8,912 nucleotides of DNA from an uncultured Flavobacteriaceae bacterium (lineage in GTDB: Bacteria; Bacteroidota; Bacteroidia; Flavobacteriales; Flavobacteriaceae): the NCBI GenBank assembly GCA_913052425.1, contig CAJXEG010000050.1, forward strand, positions 1 through 8,912, written 5' to 3'. A program made the position numbers and the translations under genes. This document shows positions 7,931-8,912 of this stretch, piece after piece. The notes beneath the pieces were generated by a model, which was not told the DNA's origin, made no database searches, and saw nothing but the letters and a program-made list of their open reading frames with translations. Position 1 is the first letter of the stretch; each line of letters opens with the position of its first letter.

Positions 7931-8560
7931 TTAGATCTTAGATCCCTTGGAAATGTTCTCCAAACTTAGAAAATCAAGGAGCTTAAGGGATTTACCATTG
8001 AGTAATATCAAGCCTTTCTGTTCAAAGTCTTTTGAGCATTCTGATGTTTGATTAAATAGTTACCCCATATAAATGGCAATGTCTTTCCTCTTAAACTATA
8101 ATTTTAAATTCTCCTGCTAATCCACCCCAAATTGTTTGTAGAGTTTGATTAAAAAATGAGCCAAATGCTCCATCATTTTATATTATCCCATGATGACTAT
8201 TTGGTATTCTGTTGATCTGAGGTAGTCGTTAAAAGTCTCCAACAAGTGTTTTATAAAGTTTCAGTTTTATTAAGGGTTTCAAAAAAACGTTTTTTCAATA
8301 AAACAAACTTCAACAGGGGTGATAGCCTCGGTATTGAGGTTAGTGGTTACCTCATTCAATATGCTTCTTATACCCAACAGGGCAGCTTCTTTTAAAAAAT
8401 GAATGATCTGATCTTTTCCATTGGCACTTATCTTGGAAATATTACACACACCGGTTTTGATGCTGCAAACCCCTTTGAGTAGCTCTTCCTTATCAAAAAT
8501 CAAATCGCCCCTCTTTAGTAGTGATATTGTGCGTATGGATATTGTCCAAAGGTTTGCGGC
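7931..8560 (-). pseudogene. Decayed Crp/Fnr-family transcription regulator
   Basis: The whole stretch reads as a Crp/Fnr regulator on the minus strand, mostly in a single frame. From 8560 to 8282 lies the cyclic-nucleotide-binding-like domain: KRGDLIFDKEE, GVCSIKTGVCNISKIS, NGKDQIIHFL, then EVCFIEKTFF. At a run of seven T (8281-8287) the frame breaks; the next frame gives ETLNKTE, then near 8260 the original frame resumes with NFIKHLLETF and YQIVIMG. The helix and HTH part continues as LIKLYKQFGVD, FKRKDIAIYMG and DFEQKGLILLNGK, ending at the TAA at 7931-7933. Stops at 8185 (TAA), 8119 (TAG), 8098 (TAG) and 8062 (TAA) interrupt the main frame, besides four in the shifted section (8281-8261). 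About 210 codons remain of a usual ~225-230; the N-terminus (perhaps 20-40 residues) cannot be found, and the ctaD terminator occupies part of its place. Intact relatives regulate respiratory or stress genes. A 225-base open frame survives at 8279-8503 (TTG start), but is unlikely to be a working gene. Confidence 0.87.
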
Positions 8561-8613
8561 TGGGAATCCCCTTAATCTCCCCCAATGAAAATTCGCAGCA
8601 AATCAATCAGTTC

Positions 8614-8645
8614 GAAACAAAAAAAAGCTGCCCTTAGGCAGCTTT
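8614..8645 (-). terminator. Intrinsic terminator of ctaD
   Basis: A perfect 9-base stem, AAAGCTGCC (8637-8645 on the minus strand) paired with GGCAGCTTT (8624-8632), has a 4-base loop and runs into eight T on the minus strand (8619-8626). It begins 17 bases after the ctaD stop codon. This is a textbook Rho-independent terminator and separates ctaD from the pseudogene and ruvB. The stem's A-rich left arm could also serve the opposite strand, but no plus-strand gene ends there. Confidence 0.9.
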
Positions 8646-8661
8646 ATGTATGTTTGGTATC

Positions 8662-8912
8662 TTAGTGTTGGAGTTCTTCTTCACCGTCTTTTAAGGGAAT
8701 GTGTTGAGGCACAAAGTCCTCCTCGTGTACGGGTTTGGAATAGTCATAAGCCCAACGGTGTACCTCTGGGATTTTTCCTTCCCAGTTCCCGTGAATGTGT
8801 TCAATGGGTGCCGTCCATTCCAGCGTATTGGAAAGCCAAGGATTTTGTTCGGTAGGTTTTCCATAAAAGATACTGTGGATGAAGTTGTATAAAAAGACCA
8901 ACTGCGCTGCAC
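8662..8912 (-). CDS. ctaD: Cytochrome c oxidase subunit I, C-terminal end (5' part outside window)
   Basis: This is the catalytic subunit of the haem-copper terminal oxidase, which passes electrons from cytochrome c (or a fused cytochrome domain) to O2 and pumps protons across the inner membrane. Only the last 82 codons and the TAA stop (8662-8664) are in the window. The visible part begins in the last membrane helix (AAQLVFLYNFIHSIFYG) and continues into the cytoplasmic tail, with the subunit I signature NPWLSNTLEWTAP, then HGNWEGKIPEVHRWAYDYSKP and EEDFVPQHIPL. The haem and copper ligands lie outside, to the right. The gene closes with a strong terminator. From memory, the order ctaD - ruvB - queG recurs in Flavobacteriia; here a regulator remnant lies between the first two. 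Family assignment is secure despite the short length. Confidence 0.95.
   Translation of the reverse strand, partial: AAQLVFLYNFIHSIFYGKPTEQNPWLSNTLEWTAPIEHIHGNWEGKIPEVHRWAYDYSKPVHEEDFVPQHIPLKDGEEELQH

Noticed and set aside
8646..8892. Plus-strand open frames opposite the end of ctaD
   Set aside because: The minus strand carries the clear cytochrome oxidase subunit I C-terminus, and the plus frames show no family features.

Overview
The window is low-GC DNA that looks like the chromosome of a marine Bacteroidota, most likely a member of the Flavobacteriaceae. The evidence is a SusC/RagA-type TonB-dependent transporter, signal peptides ending in '...FAQ' and '...LLAQ', matches to the Bacteroidota -7 promoter motif TAnnTTTG in place of sigma70 boxes, and the run ctaD - ruvB - queG, which I recall as a common neighbourhood in Flavobacteriia. 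No mobile element, CRISPR array, tRNA or rRNA was seen.

Layout, left to right. (1) 1-904, minus: the N-terminal 301 residues of a SusC/RagA outer-membrane transporter; the gene runs off the left edge. (2) 905-1127: a divergent AT-rich control region. (3) 1128-4220, plus: a 1030-residue secreted DUF5107 + TPR protein. (4) 4247-5569, minus, convergent with it: a vanadium-dependent haloperoxidase-type lipoprotein with the vanadate-binding set complete. (5) 5792-6712, minus: queG, epoxyqueuosine reductase. (6) 6884-7903, minus: ruvB, Holliday-junction motor. (7) 7931-8560, minus: the decayed remains of a Crp/Fnr-family regulator, readable almost from end to end in one frame but broken by stops and a pair of compensating frameshifts. 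(8) 8662-8912, minus: the C-terminal 82 residues of cytochrome c oxidase subunit I (ctaD), closed by a clear intrinsic terminator at 8614-8645.

How the genes relate. The left half is an accessory, envelope-facing block: a nutrient transporter and a probable carbohydrate-related periplasmic or surface protein share a divergent control region. The haloperoxidase-type lipoprotein beside them may reflect life near halide-rich or algal material, which is an inference. The right half is housekeeping: respiration, recombination and tRNA modification. The main unexpected item is the Fnr-type pseudogene between ctaD and ruvB, which suggests a regulator intact in relatives has been lost here. Two apparent gene starts (haloperoxidase and ruvB) can be extended upstream to TTG codons, but in-frame ATGs a few codons downstream are better starts and are used here. 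I found no convincing wholly new multi-gene system in this window.
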